Shown: positions 1-18,170, counted from the first letter of the stretch. The stretch is 64,000 nucleotides of DNA from Voacanga thouarsii (GCA_026120185.1 JANUWF010002017.1:868001-932000), one strand, 5' to 3'. The notes: generated by a model from the letters alone, not told the origin. Made by a program: numbers and translations.

Positions 1-836
1 GTCATGATGTGTTGCTAGATACCGGTCATGATCTGCTGAGTATGAGTTTATTAATTAATGAATTGATAAACCAATCCTGATTAGAATTAATAAGTTAATT
101 CTAAATTATTAAGGATTATTAATCTTAAAGATATTTGGATTAATTCATATTTACTACCAATAGACTGGGAAACCTAATAGGTCATACACATTAGAGGATT
201 AAGTACTCAAGATGTTATTTGATAACATTGTGGAGTTAATTGTGAAAAATAGAAGTGTAAGTGGCCAAATTATAATTAGTTATAATTTTGGGCCAAATTA
301 TGATTGCTAAAACTTATGGCTTCTAATTACAATTTGTGAATTCTAATTTGATTAGAATTCACAAAAACATGCTTCTGCGAAATTTTGGGGATAACATTGA
401 AGTTGGAGCTGGATATATTTTTTGATATATTATGAGAATTGTTCTCTCGCCTGGAAAAAAGAAAAAGAAAAAAACACTGACCACATGCACAATTCTTCTC
501 TCTCTCATTCTTCTGCTCTCAGAAAACTATAACCCTAGCCACCATTCTTTCTCTGCTAGCACAGAGACTCTATTCTGGAATTCTTGAGTAAGCATCCTCT
601 GTGCGGATATTATTAGAGAAATCTTTATTCTTAAGATTTAGAGTTTTGATGGAGTGAAGGAGAGTTTTCTAGATCATGCCACAAACAGAGAAGAAAAACT
701 TTTGTTTCACGGAGGCTTTCACGTAAGGTATTTTTCCTTCACCATTTCAATTCCTTTTTCGCATAAATGAGATGCTCGGTGGGAATTCTTGATTTTATTC
801 CACTGCACAACTGTATTTGCATGACAAGAATTCCTA
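1..836 (+). repeat. Truncated Ty1/copia LTR (C2 family), 3' part
   Basis: This stretch aligns almost base for base with 59939-60737, the 3' part of the C2 copia LTR. Shared landmarks are GATGTGTTGCTAGATACC at the start, TTAAAGATATTTGGATTA, and the end TTTGCATG followed by a short T/C-rich tail. In C2 the LTR is followed by a TGGTATC-type primer site. Here it is followed by unrelated AGAGAATTGCC, so this is a 3' LTR or the right part of a solo LTR. The left part lies outside the window, so no target duplication can be checked. There is no coding sequence. Confidence 0.8.
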
Positions 837-2818
<1,982 letters not shown>

Positions 2819-2836
2819 TCCCCGAAAACGATGCCA
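2819..2836 (-). other. M0 primer binding site, degenerate
   Basis: The reverse complement reads TGGCATCGTTTTCGGGGA, close to the Athila tRNA-Asp-type site TGGCGCCGTTGCCGGGGA. It lies about 6 bases from the inner end of the LTR to its right. The changes look mostly like CpG decay. Confidence 0.75.
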
Positions 2837-2842
2837 AGATCT

Positions 2843-4294
2843 TGTTGCGTCCGATTTTTGAGTGGTAGAAAATAGTATGAACAAATGCACACGATCAAAA
2901 TTTTATTAAAATGTTAAAACACACAATTGGGTAAGTATACCCATCGTATAGTATAGCATTTTAGTGGCAAGAATCATGTATCCTCGAGAAAGGGGTAAAG
3001 ATACCAATACTAACTCTTCTTCTATTGTTTAGCCTAATGAATAAATGAAATACACTAACTACAATGGGTGAACTTAGAGAACTAATACATACCCACACAA
3101 GATTTCCATGAGAAAATCAAGGATTTAAAAAAAAGAGTATAAGACATGTAATTTTCAATAATACCCCAAAATTATTGAAGTACTAAACATAAACTAAGAT
3201 AATCAAATCTCAATTCTAATACCATTTGGGTCACAAATACGAAATTCACTCTCTTTCAAGTAATGGATACCCTATTATTAGGCCAATTAAAGGGTATCTA
3301 CACCTCCCTAATTAAACTCTAGAAACATTAATAACAAAACTTCCAAATTTCGGAAGACCCCAATACCTCTATCACTAGGCGATATCAAACTCCCAATGAT
3401 TATCAAGTTCTAATCCCTCAGCCTCTCTCTCGAGTTAGCCAAAGGAAAACACATATTGAACCCATTCATTTGGAACTCTCTTTCTATCCCCATCTCTCAA
3501 ATTCATTAGAGAAGAGTAACATAAATAATAGATCTAACCTAATAAATCCAAGTAACCATTTAGTAGAAATTGATATCTAACAATTCATGAGTAGATTTAA
3601 TACAAAACCTAGTTAGGATTCATCCCTTCAAGAACAATAAAAGAAAACCAATACATATTAACAAATAAAAACTAAAGAAAAGGGACAAAGAGAACCCATA
3701 GACATAGGCTCTTCATCTTCAATCCTTCCTTTAGCAACCTCCAAATCTCTCAATTTTTTTCTCTTTTGTGTGTGTGTTTCTCTCAAATATTGGCTACCCA
3801 TTTCTATCCTAAAACATTGTATTTATAGGCCCCATTTTACCATTAAATTTGTGTTTGAAATCTGATCGTAGATCAGATTCGCGACATTAATCGATGCTTG
3901 TTACGTGTGAAAATAGGCACATGTCATTTACTTTTTTTGGTAGTCAATGTATATTTGACGCCTATTAGGTGCTTGAACCAACGCCTGTTTATTCTAATAA
4001 ACTTTCTGTTTCTTCCATGTGCTTGTTGGAACAAAATTCCACAACCAATTCAATAAGGGAACTGGTGCTTGTTGATCCTCCTAGCTAGCAATAGTTTCTT
4101 CATCAAGCAGTAGTTATTCTTTGTGCAAGCTTCCATTTTTCTGCTTTTTTAGTCTTGTTTTTTCTCAAGCATCCTTTACTTAATCCTACACAAAATAATA
4201 TATGAATGCTAGAACTAGAAATCATTTAGGCATTATTTTTCAACAAATAAAGTACAATTCACATAAAAAATATGTATATGATGAGCACCCATCA
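2843..4294 (-). repeat. M0 5' LTR (minus orientation)
   Basis: The LTR lies between the primer site at 2819-2836 and the outer end at 4294. Read on the minus strand it starts TGATGGGTGCTCATCATATA. Its plus-strand left end is TG at about 2843. The stretch from about 3740 to 4294 is repeated at 24830-25383, followed by the same flank, which shows that a segment was duplicated. Body phrases such as GTAAGTATACCCATCGTATAGTATAG also occur in the M3-type LTRs, so it is a divergent member of the same superfamily. The 5-bp target duplication cannot be tested because the other end is not visible. Confidence 0.7.
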
Positions 4295-5281
4295 AGACAC
4301 CTCAACAAAAACCAACTCTAATCCACAGTAATCAATACAAGTCATACCCCAAACTTCAAAACACAACTCTGCAACAACCACAATAATTACTAATCAAAAC
4401 AAAAAAAACTCACAAAAATCTAAAAATGTTGACAAAAGAAATGAAGCCACAAGTAAAATTATAATGTAAAAACAAAAATCTCACAAAAGATAACATTGCC
4501 ACTGCATGCATTCCATATCCAAATTTTTAAAGTAGAACAATTTTTCAAGCCATTGTGAAAAATCCAAAATGCAATTTTATTCCAAAAGTAAAAACTAACA
4601 TACTCTATTCCACTAACTTAGCTTTGCCAATTCAACCATATACAAAGTCATAAACCAAAATCTGATGCATTGCCTCAAAGTAACTTAAAATTCTCCCACA
4701 ATCTATAATAATCAAAAAACATTCAGCATACATGAACACCATGAAGGTATGGCAGTGTTAGAATTAAGATCAATACGTAGGAAGTCGTCACAAAGTTGCC
4801 AAAAACAGAAGTTAGTGCCATAATTCTCAAGATAAAAAAAAACTATGCAAATGGCTTATTTAAATGAATATTGTAGGCATTACTGTCTCAAATTATGGAG
4901 AAGATTCAAATGGCACTTATTTAAACATCACAATTTCCCACGTTGCAAGCTTCTCCATAGCAATCACAAGTTAATATCCTCGTTAAATTGAAAGCATATT
5001 AAGCACATTAGAAACATTTTATATGCAATTTATTAGTAATTTATCATAAAGCAGTCTAAAAGGAAAAATAAAAAATAAAAAAAACCCCATCAGCGTATCA
5101 TGAAATCAAATTCACCAACTCAACTCCTCAAATGCATCAATCATTCCAGATATACTTCAAAATAAGATCATTTGAAATTTAACAATTATATCCAATGTGG
5201 TTTTGTCTAAGTAAATTAAACCACAAAAGACTCAGCCCAAGCAAAATAAAGCCCAATCATTTAATATTATACCTTTTATGC
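4295..5281. other. Non-retroelement flank, copy 1 (continues at 7188-7480)
   Basis: This stretch lies between the M0 LTR and the solo copia LTR and is repeated at 25384-26364. It has no transposon motifs I recognise. Read on the minus strand together with 7188-7480 it looks like a gene 5' end: a CT-rich part, then TTTCAG/GT-punctuated AT-rich sequence like an intron. No protein could be recognised. It may be the original target DNA of the region or part of an older, unrecognised element. Confidence 0.4.
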
Positions 5282-5286
5282 ATACC

Positions 5287-7182
5287 TGAAGTCTTAAAAT
5301 GGCAAAAATCATCAAAACGAAAGTATGTTAGGAAAATGAAAAATTTACCTCTATAGCCCTCTTCGCACTGATGTAGATATCTGTATAAGGATATTTGAGG
5401 CTAGTGGCTCACATCCTTGCAAACGTCTACTACGTCTCATCCATGGGAAGCTTTTGATCTTCCGAAATGGTGCCCGTAGCACAGCTGGTGAATGCTTAAA
5501 ATTTGGGTTTTGATAAGCCTTAAAGGCTTGGTCGAAAATAGGTTTGGCTTTCTATGAATGCAAAATGAACTACACAGAGCTGTTTTCTTTGCTTTACTTC
5601 TGTGAATAATCAACCCCTAGAAGCCCAAGCACCAAGCCCCCATTTCAATTCATGTATCATCTATTTGAATCCATCCCTAAGAAAGAATACATTTGTATGC
5701 AAACAGAAAGAATCCATGCTTTTTGTTATGCAGCACGTGAATCCCGTGTTGTTTCTTAATTTAATTTTTTATTTTAATTAATTAATTAATTAATTAATTT
5801 AATATATATATATATAAATTTTATTTTATCTTCGTCTTATTTATTAGGCTAGATAAAATTATTTATTCTTGTGCTTGAACACCAATAAATTCTAAATCTC
5901 AATTATTTATTTTCTAGGCTTCATTAAATAGCGCAATAAATAATTAACAAGCCCAAATAGACCAATATAAAATTTCATACCTTTTATCTAGTTTATATCT
6001 AAATTAATTTTCTAATTATTCATTCTAGGCATTGGTCCCTGAATAATTAATTAACTAATTAAACTAACTAGATAAAATAAATAATCTCTCTTAGACATTT
6101 TATTTGATTCTAGTCCAATAATAAGTTAGACTAATAAAATAAAATAAAACCCATAAACATCAAGACTAATTCCTAAACCCAAATCTTTTAGGACTTGAGG
6201 GCCATTTCGGGGACCAAAATACACATTGCCTTGGCTACTAAAATGACCAAAATACCCCTGCTATATAAATAGCAATATTTTGTATTTTAAATATTTTCTA
6301 ATATCACCATAAGGAAATATTAACCCAAAGGACAAGGCTACGTTAGCAAAGTTTTCGACCTACAGGTGTAATGACTAAAATACCCCTCTATGCATCGCCG
6401 TGCAATTAGAGAGGAAGAGTGTACTAACACCTCTCTAATAGACATCTACCATCCTTAGACCTCTAGTCCAATGATCCATGACTCCTGAAATGTTTTCACT
6501 TTTCAAGGGAGCTACCCTAAAGTAAACATCCAAGTCATGTTCCCTAGGGCCCTGGATAATTAGATCATTTGAATAGTCACAAAGGGCGATGTAGTGTAGA
6601 AGCTATTTTGTACAAGTCTGTCTTAACTAACCTGTCACATATACCCAATATACAAGTATATTGGTTCTACGAAAGAACTTCAACTACTGCATATCAAAGT
6701 ATATGCTTCTAACTTCGTCAGACTACCAACTTATACTCAAACGGTAGAGTATTAGTCCACGCTGTAGTAGTAATAGTTTGAGTTTCTTTTAAATAGTACT
6801 TTTAGAAACCACTATTACAGGTCCTGTTCTACGTATTCGAAATACGCTCATGTTATGAAATGAGTAGACTACTCACTGGCAAAAGGTAAGCCATTCCCAA
6901 TTTGGAATTCATAACATAATAACCTATACATGATGAGATTCTCATTCTCATCAATCAATTAAGAACAAACATTTATGTGTTAAGTAACTCGTGATCCATA
7001 CCTTACTGTGAAAGACTACTATTCACATAGATCACTTACTTAAACACAATAGGTCCTTTCCAAATGAAAATTGTGCACAAATAAAATGTAAATTCATAAA
7101 AAAATTTTGAGAATAAATTCTTTTATTAATAAATTAGATAATTACATCAAATAAACTAGTCTAGAGGGCATATATTCCAACA
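5287..7182 (-). repeat. Solo Ty1/copia LTR (C1-related), TSD ATACC
   Basis: The insert begins TGAAGTC and ends TATTCCAACA, so on the minus strand it starts TGTTGGAATATATGCCC, a common copia LTR start. It is flanked by perfect 5-bp duplications ATACC (5282-5286 and 7183-7187). The paralogous sequence at 26365-26369 has a single ATACC with no insert. The outer 1.3 kb matches the C1 LTR (29668 to about 30900, opposite strand). The remainder (5287 to about 5770) has diverged, so it is a sister subfamily. No primer site or internal sequence is present, consistent with LTR-LTR recombination. Confidence 0.88.
5775..5818. repeat. (TTAA)n/(TA)n low-complexity tract
   Basis: Runs of AATTAATT followed by ATATATAT inside the solo copia LTR. 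Confidence 0.9.
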
Positions 7183-7187
7183 ATACC

Positions 7188-7480
7188 AATCATATAATGA
7201 ACATCCACAAACGAAATTGTTAGACCCAAAACAAGAAAACAAAAGAGTTGAAGAAATTAACCTAAAATAATTGTGCAATGGATTAGAAGAGGTATGGAAC
7301 GATGAAAATGGATTGCCTTCTCATGGATAGCTGCTCTAATGAGAGACATAATACGAAGGCCGGCGTCCTTGTCCTTCACAGCTAGATAAGAACAATGACA
7401 CTGGGGAAAGGACACAAAAGAAAACCAGGCTGAAATCCCTCCAAAAATAGGATGATTTTAAATATATTGAAGTATGCCAT
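7188..7480. other. Non-retroelement flank, copy 1, right part
   Basis: Continuation of the 4295-5281 flank after the solo LTR. It matches 26370-26665 closely, including the short GC-richer stretch CGAAGGCCGGCGTCCTTGTC. The sequence ends where an M3-type LTR begins (TGATGTGTATTTTTTAG at 7481). No reading frame of note. Confidence 0.5.
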
Positions 7481-7986
7481 TGATGTGTATTTTTTAGTGT
7501 AGAAAATATTATCACAAATAGGCCACAATTAATTAAGTTTTAATTCAAATGCTAACCACTAAAACCACACATATGGGTAAGTATACCCAAATATAGTATA
7601 GGGTATAGTAAGTATCGAATCCATAGGAACTTAGGCTTGCACTTTACTTTACCCAAATCTTTATTGTTTAGCCAAATAGAAGTAAATAATCTAGTTACCT
7701 AATATACTACAAAAAATCAAGTCACACAAGAAAAGTTACAAAGATAATCAAGCAGTGAGATTATGGAGAAAGGACATTTAAATAGATAGAAATTATTGAA
7801 GATATAACAATGATTAATTAACAATTATCACAAATAAGTATCATCTTGGCACTATGAAGGAATAAATATATAATCAACTTTTTTCCCAATCCATAGAATC
7901 ACTATTTCCTTATTAAATTAGCATATTTCTCAATCAAACTAACATAACCAAAGAAATGCATTAGACTCATTCCCTATGCATATTCC
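7481..7986 (-). repeat. M3-type LTR fragment, unit 1
   Basis: It matches the first part of the M3 left LTR at 26666-27181, including ATTATCACAAATGGGCCACA-like sequence and CATTAGACTCATTCCCTATG. It is cut at ATTCC (7982-7986), exactly where M2 is inserted in the second unit. The rest of this LTR is missing from unit 1 because the duplication joint lies inside the inserted element. Confidence 0.78.
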
Positions 7987-8228
7987 TGATGTGTAAATTT
8001 TAGGTGTATAAAAATCATTAAATTTAAATCCATCGCTTAGTCAAGTTGGAAATCTTGTTGAATAATCCTCCTTGAAAGATAAATCTTTCATTCTTTGAGT
8101 GATTGGAAGTTTTGATCTTTGGATGCACACTTTTCTTTTGTGTTTTTCTTGTCTTTATAAGCTCCCTTGATACCAAAATTAATGGCTTGAGAAGTCTTGG
8201 CCCATTAGAATTTAGAAAATACCAAAAT
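7987..8228 (-). repeat. M1 left LTR, part 1
   Basis: It begins TGATGTGTAAATTTTAGGTG and matches 27182-27321 plus 43526-43627. GATGC at 8122-8126 is the unoccupied counterpart of the E2 target GATTC. The sequence is interrupted at AAAAT (8224-8228) by a 4.27-kb insert and resumes at 12505. Confidence 0.8.
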
Positions 8229-12499
<4,271 letters not shown>

Positions 12500-12504
12500 A
12501 AAAT

Positions 12505-12864
12505 AGTTTGGAAGATACCAAATTTGTGCACAAAATTCGTCAGTGATAGAGAACACCTGGAGTCATGTACCTTCGACCCACCTGGTGCCAGGTTCATTCT
12601 ATTTAGCTCCTAGACTTTGCACTATTTTACTCTATTTTTCCAGATTAGACCTGGTGCCTGCTGCAGTAGCCAAACCTGGCGCCAAGTACATGTTGGACTT
12701 TTGCACTTTTTGCTTGTAATTCACTCAATTCTGCACAAATTTGTCAAAAACACTTTCTACAAGAAAATATCAAATAGGAAGGAATATGCCTAGTTATTAT
12801 ATCAAAAGTATCTCAAATGAACCTTAAATGACTATGAAAATTGTGATGAATTGAGCCCCTACCA
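12505..12864 (-). repeat. M1 left LTR, part 2
   Basis: The LTR resumes with AGTTTGGAAGATACCAAATT and ends GAGCCCCTACCA, a mutated form of the LTR end (reverse complement of TGATAGGGGCT). It contains several GC-rich blocks such as ACCTGGCGCCAAGT and CACCTGGTGCCAGG, which recur in every minus-strand LTR here. Confidence 0.8.
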
Positions 12865-13507
12865 CATTCCCCCACGCTTGAACATTTGCTGGTTCTAAAG
12901 CAAAACACTTAAGTCAAGGAAATAATAAAAAAAACTCAAGCTTTTTATCGTTCGAAAATTTGAATCATAATAAGGCTTATAACTTTCCTTCAAACTCTAG
13001 ATAGAACCTTTGCCATTCATCTAACCCTTTGAAAACAATTACAATTTGTAGCTCTTAAAAAGACACCACAAAACTTTAGAAGTTAAATTAAACAAGTTTA
13101 TACCTTAATCCAAGAAAATTATTTCACCCTTCAAGTAAAAACATAGATAACATGAATCATACAAGTCAAGATATCTTCTAGCTCAAGTATTATATATCCA
13201 AACATTGCTAAACTCAAGCAATGATTTAAGGGAAACACTATTTTTTTTCTCTCAAAATTTTCTAATGACTTGGGGAATTGATAGCCTCAAGTGCATGGAT
13301 TTCTCTTCATGCACCGTATTAGCCCCTTTTTAGTCATCACTCATCATTTTTCCAACATCTTTCCTCTCTTTTTTTCTTTTGCTTTTAGGAATTAATAGTC
13401 TCAAGAAAGTTGATTTCTCTTCACTACTCGTATTGGCCCCATAATCAAGCAAAAATAATTTTCTCACCTTCAAAGACACAACAATCATCATTTTTCTAAA
13501 TTCTCAA
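12865..13507 (-). mobile_element. M1 internal region, 3' part with polypurine tract
   Basis: Directly inside the LTR is CATTCCCCCACGCTTGAAC, the complement of the polypurine tract. A decayed copy of the conserved hairpin follows (12884-12904). The rest is non-coding and matches 43985-44629 of M2 well. It ends at CTCAC, the target site of E1. Confidence 0.75.
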
Positions 13508-13694
13508 CTCACTGATAGAGACTAAATTAGTCATACTTTTTCTAATTATTTGAAGTTCTTTTGCAATACATTTTGTGTAATAACTAGTCATATTCTTTCA
13601 TATTTGAGATTTTACCTATGGGAAGGTATTTTGTTCATTATTTCAGGTTTCTGGGGTAAAACGAAGCGAAAACGTCGCAAACCAGAGGAGAGGC

Positions 13695-13724
13695 GGTGCC
13701 GGCTAGGGCCCTAGAACCGGCACC
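13695..13724. repeat. GC-rich palindrome in E1 5' LTR
   Basis: The left arm GGTGCCGGCTAGGG and right arm CCCTAGAACCGGCACC are perfect reverse complements except for two extra A bases. It lies about 310 bp upstream of the TATA box in a 35-40% GC setting. Decayed versions lie at 21458-21489, 27499-27532 and 42193-42223 in the other three LTRs. Confidence 0.85.
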
Positions 13725-14033
13725 GACTGTCATTGTTGAAACGAACTTCGAAACGACGGAAAAATTGCTGAAACAGAGTAGAACAGAACCAAGGCAGCGT
13801 CGGCTGCATTCTAGAACACATTGTGCAAAATTCAGAGAAAGTTTGGCGAATGAATAAAGAAACAGAACACAACCGGCGCTGGCTCCAAAAGTCAAGGCGG
13901 TGCCGGCTGTGCCCTAAAGCTAAGGCGATGCTGTGATTTTTCTACGTGGTTTTTGATAATTTGAGGAATTTTAGTATCTTCCAACTTCTATTCAGCCAAG
14001 AACTTTGTACTTATGAGTTTAGGCACTTCCTAA

Positions 14034-14046
14034 GCCTATATATAGA
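14034..14046 (+). promoter_or_regulatory. Probable LTR TATA box (E1 5' LTR)
   Basis: GCCTATATATAGA, conserved as CCTATATATAGATG at 21801, CGTATATATAGATG near 27865 and CCTATATATTGATG near 42559. It is followed at a constant distance by AACACAAGGGGAAA. The position, about a third of the way along the LTR, fits the U3/R border. Assignment is by motif only. Confidence 0.6.
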
Positions 14047-15040
14047 TGAAAAACACAAGGGGAAAGGGAGAGAATTCATTGATTATCACAGAAAATTACT
14101 CAATCAAAGGAGGAATTCTTCAAGTTCAATGAGGGTTGTGCAAGATGGTTTTCAGAAGAAGAAGAAGAAGGCTGGTCTATGAGTGCTTTCTTTTACTTTG
14201 TTTTCTTTCTCTTGAACAATGATATGTTGATTGTTTTATTGTAATTCGACATTGTTTTAGACATTCATGATATTTGGAGTTATTTGATTTTTTTTAAATT
14301 AATTGATTGTTGTTCTTGGTATTGATTACTTATGCTTATTATGAGATTGATTGGTTGGATTTTTCCATTAGCTTGCTTGGACAAAGGGGTTGGTGGTGGT
14401 TTCAATTCAATAGTTTCATATTTGTTAGCTTTTAACTTGCTTGGACAAAAGGGTTAAGAGCAGGGACAAAGTAATTCAAGGTTAATTAATGTCTATCAGG
14501 ATATGGATTCATTGGTTAATTTCATGTGTAATTTACCAAGAATGGGAATTAAATCAAGGACTATGGTTAATGCATCTTTTAGGTAAAACTAGTTGAGATA
14601 TGATATGTGATACTAAGTTACCTAGAAGATAGAGATTCATGGATTGGACAAAGAAGTGAATCTATATTATCTTTCATGATGCCAAGAGAATAATTAGTTA
14701 TAGTAATGGTTGAGTTCTTTGAGATCATGTTTGTCTATACAATGGTTTGAATTACATACTTCTCCATCCTCGACATATATATATATATATATATATATAT
14801 TATTTTATTTTCCTTTTTATTTATTTTTTACTTTATTGAGTCGATTAAACAATAAAAGAAAGGTAATTAATGTCTACTTGTTCCTTAAGGATCGACACTC
14901 GTTTAAACCCTATGCTCGATTAATGATGAGTACGCTTGCTCATATGTGTGATTTGGGTTAAATGTTTTAATTTAAACTTGATTAGGAATGTGCTTAGTTT
15001 TATATGATTTTTACACCCAAGTCCGAACACATCAAGTTTT

Positions 15041-15058
15041 CGGCGCCGTTGCCGGGGA
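15041..15058 (+). other. E1 primer binding site (tRNA-Asp type)
   Basis: CGGCGCCGTTGCCGGGGA starts 6 bases after the 5' LTR. It is one base from the Athila site TGGCGCCGTTGCCGGGGA. It fixes plus orientation. Confidence 0.9.
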
Positions 15059-15323
15059 ACAACAACATTAAAGCTTGGATTTTGTTGATTTAACCATGAA
15101 AACATATAAATATGTAAATATGTAAATATGCAGATATGTGCATATGTATAATTGTTCTTTCCGCAAAAAGGTGCTATCTTTTGTATTTCATGTATTCTTG
15201 TACACCTTTGTAACCTAACCAAACCCACTAACTTGGATTCTATTTGATTTACTAACTTTGTAGTCCTGTAGTTTTGTTTGCATCAGTAATTTAGTACCTA
15301 ACTCGCCTCTATGTGTAGGAGAA

Positions 15324-16862
15324 ATGGAAAACTGGAATCCAAGGAAGTCTAATGAGGGGCAGTGCCTTTATTGCACTCTTAAGAGGACTCTCGCTGTACC
15401 TGGATCAGCAGAACTTGAAACCTTAATTGGGAAATTTGCTATTCATGTCATGAGGCGTTTCCAAGAAATTTATTCCATATTTGAGACATTCGAGGCAATG
15501 ATCCGCAACATGGAACGACAAATTTTGTTCTTGACGGACACAGTGATAAAATCCTACGACCTAAACCTAATAGCCCATAAGGAAACAGTTGTTGTCACAT
15601 TGCTGAGTGGAAAAGAATTACCAGACAGTCCAGATGACAATCGGCACCGACTGGAAGAAGGGAACCAACGCCAACTATACGGTAACTCCGAGACCCAACC
15701 ACCTAGAATAGAACCGGCGCCAGCTATCCCCTGTCCACCTCCCAAAAAACCTACTTTTCAGTCTAACATACCATACCCTGCTCGTCTACATAAGGCCCGA
15801 AAAGATACTCAATTCAACAAATTCCTTGAGGTATTTAAACAACTGCACATAAACATCCCCTTGAGTGAAGCTTTAATTCACATGCCCAAATATGCCAAAT
15901 TCCTCAAAAGCATGCTTGTCAACAAAAAGCGATTGGAAGAGTTATCCACAGTAGTCCTCAATGAAGAATGCTCTGCCATCCTATAGGACAACTCGAATTT
16001 GCCACATAAAGTAAAAGATCCAGGGAGTTTCTCTATCCCATGTCTAATTCGCACTCTTCATGTTTGTAATGCATTAGCTGACCTAGATGCCAACATTAAT
16101 TTATTACCATATAAAACATTCAAAAGGCTAGGCATAGGAGAACCACAGCCCACTAGGATGAGTATTCAACTCGCGAATAGATCTATCAAATATCCTAGGG
16201 GCATAATAGAAGATGTGTTGGTAAAAGTGGATAAATTCATATTTTCAGTGGATTTTGTTATTCTTGACATGGATGAAGATTCCAAAGTCCCTTTAATCTT
16301 AGGTAGACCTTTCCTAGCTACAGCAAAAGCATTAATTGACGTTCATGGGAGGAGGTTGACACTTAGGGTTGGGGATGAGGAAGTAGCCATTCAAATCCAC
16401 AAGGGTATGCAACACCCTGTGTCTTCTGATGATTCTTGTCTAAGAGTTAATATTCTTGACAAACTAATTTTTAAGTTGATGCAGGAATCTATTAAGGAGG
16501 AATGGATGGAAACATCCATGGCGTATTTGGAGGAAGTTCACAAGGAAGATGGGATGCAGAATGTGGAAATAGTGAAAAGCAATTTAGGGAGAATAAAATC
16601 ATCTATAGAAGATTCTCCTGAATTGGACTTAAAAGACCTACTCGAGCATTTGGAATATGTGTTTTGGGCTAAAGAACGTAAGTTTCCTGTTATCATTGCC
16701 AAAGATCTCGAGCCAAAACAAAAGACCAAGCTGGTAAGTATGTTGGGAAAATATATGGGAGTGATAGCTTGGAAGATCACTGATATTAAAGGCATTAGTC
16801 CATCCTTTTGCATGCACAAGATCTTGATGGAAGAAGGTGCAAAACCCATAGTGCAACCCTGA
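15324..16862 (+). pseudogene. E1 gag C-terminal region plus aspartic protease
   Basis: One frame with an internal TAG at 15984-15986 and ending in TGA at 16860-16862. Residues about 65-100 look like the Athila gag tail (NMERQI, then TLLSGKEL). A proline-rich linker and the conserved FLEVFKQLHINIPLSEA and PKYAKFLK block follow. Past the stop comes the retroviral-type protease: KDPGSFSIPC, then ADLDANINLLP, GEPQPTRMSIQLA and VPLILGRPFLAT. The usual active site is D-L-G-A; here it is D-L-D-A, so the enzyme is probably dead. The capsid domain and zinc knuckle that should precede are absent, unlike E2 gag, so the 5' part of gag was deleted. Neighbour: RT follows in the same frame. Confidence 0.85.
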
Positions 16863-18170
16863 CGTAGGTTGAACCCACATATGAATGAAGTGGTAAAAGG
16901 TGAGGTGGTTAAGCTCTTAAATTCAGGCATCATTTATCCTATTTTTGATAGTATTTGGGTAAGTCTTACTCAAGTAGTACCAAAGAAAGGAGGAATGACA
17001 GTGAGCCCCAATGATAAAAATGAGTTAGTCCCTATGAGATTAGTCATGGGTTGGAGGTTTTGCATAGATTATAAGATGCTAAACAAAGCCACTAGAAAAG
17101 ATCATTTCTCTATCCATTTCATTAACCAAATGCTGGAAAGGTTAGTCGGACATGAGTATTATTATTTCTTAGATGAATTTTCTAGCTACTACAAATTCCC
17201 ATAGCTCCGGAGGACCAAGAAAAAACCACTTTTACGTGTCCATATGGTACTTTTGCATATTGTCGGATGCCATTTGGCCTTTGCAATGGCCCCGGAACAT
17301 TCCAAAGGTACATGAAAGCTATTTTGGAAGACTCGTGTGGGACATCATGGAGGTATTTATGGATGATTTGTTAATTTTTGGTGATTCTTTTGACTTATGT
17401 TTATCTAATCTTGAAAAGGTGCTAGCAAGATGTGAAGAGACTAACCTCATGCTTAATTGGGAAAAATGCCACTTTATGGTTCAAGAAGGCATTGTGTTAA
17501 GGTATAAAATTTCAAAGAAAGGTATAGAGGTCGATAGGGCCAAAATTGAAGCAATTGAGAAGCTGCCTCCTCTTACTTCGGTAAAAGCTATAAGGAGCTT
17601 TCTTGGTCATGCAGGTTTCTACAGGAGGTTCATCTTAGACTTCTCAAAAATTTCAAAACCTCTTACCTCTTTACTTGAAAAAGATTATGTGTTCAATTTT
17701 TACAAAAAATGTCTCAACGCTTTTACCATACTTAAAGAAAAGTTGATTAATTCACCCATTCTAATTCCACCTAATTGGTCTCTTCCCTTTGAACTAATGT
17801 GTGATACAAGTGATTTTACAGTTGGTGCAGTCTTGGGAAAAAGGCGGAATAAGCACTTCCAACCTATATGCTATGCAAGCAAGACTTTAACGGAGGCATA
17901 AGAAAACTACACAACAACGGAGAAAGAATTGCTTGCCATAGTATTTGCCTTTGATAAATTCCGATCTTACCTTATTTTGTCCAAAGTTATTATTTATACG
18001 GACCATTCAGCCTTGAAGTACCTACTAACCAAACATGATTCCAAACCAAGGTTGATAAGATGGGTTCTGTTATTGCAGGAATTTGATTTGGAAATTAGGG
18101 ACAAAAAAGTGCAGAAAACTTGGCTGGGGATCACTTGTCAAGATTGGACAATCCAAATTTGGAATTCTTG
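16863..18170 (+). pseudogene. E1 reverse transcriptase and RNase H, broken
   Basis: RT of Athila type, which copies the element RNA in virus-like particles. The frame opens at RRLNPHMNEVV and continues through SGIIYPI, QVVPKKGGM and RFCIDYKMLNKATRKDHF to YYFLDEFS, ending in TAG at 17202. A frameshift there moves into IAPEDQEKTTFTCPYGTF and MPFGLCN. A second shift near 17330 leads to the catalytic box VFMDDLLIFGDSF (family Y/F-x-D-D). The thumb and RNase H follow ([43 protein letters not shown]). TAA at 17899 and a frameshift near 18110 break the RNase H end. No functional product is possible. Confidence 0.9.

Larger units (their letters stand above)
13513..15034 (+). repeat. E1 5' LTR
   Basis: It starts TGATAGAGACTAAATTAG and ends GTCCGAACACATCA. 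It contains a 30-bp GC-rich palindrome (13695-13724), a TATA box near 14037 and a (TA)n run at about 14775-14800. It is 26 bases longer than the 3' LTR. Confidence 0.92.

Noticed and set aside
7481..7986. Independent insertion of a second M3-type element in unit 1
   Set aside because: The left flank (7188-7480) and the inner breakpoint (ATTCC) are the same as in unit 2, so shared descent by duplication explains it better.
16538..16933. 131-codon minus-strand frame in E1
   Set aside because: It is the antisense of the protease-RT region, which has clear homology on the plus strand.
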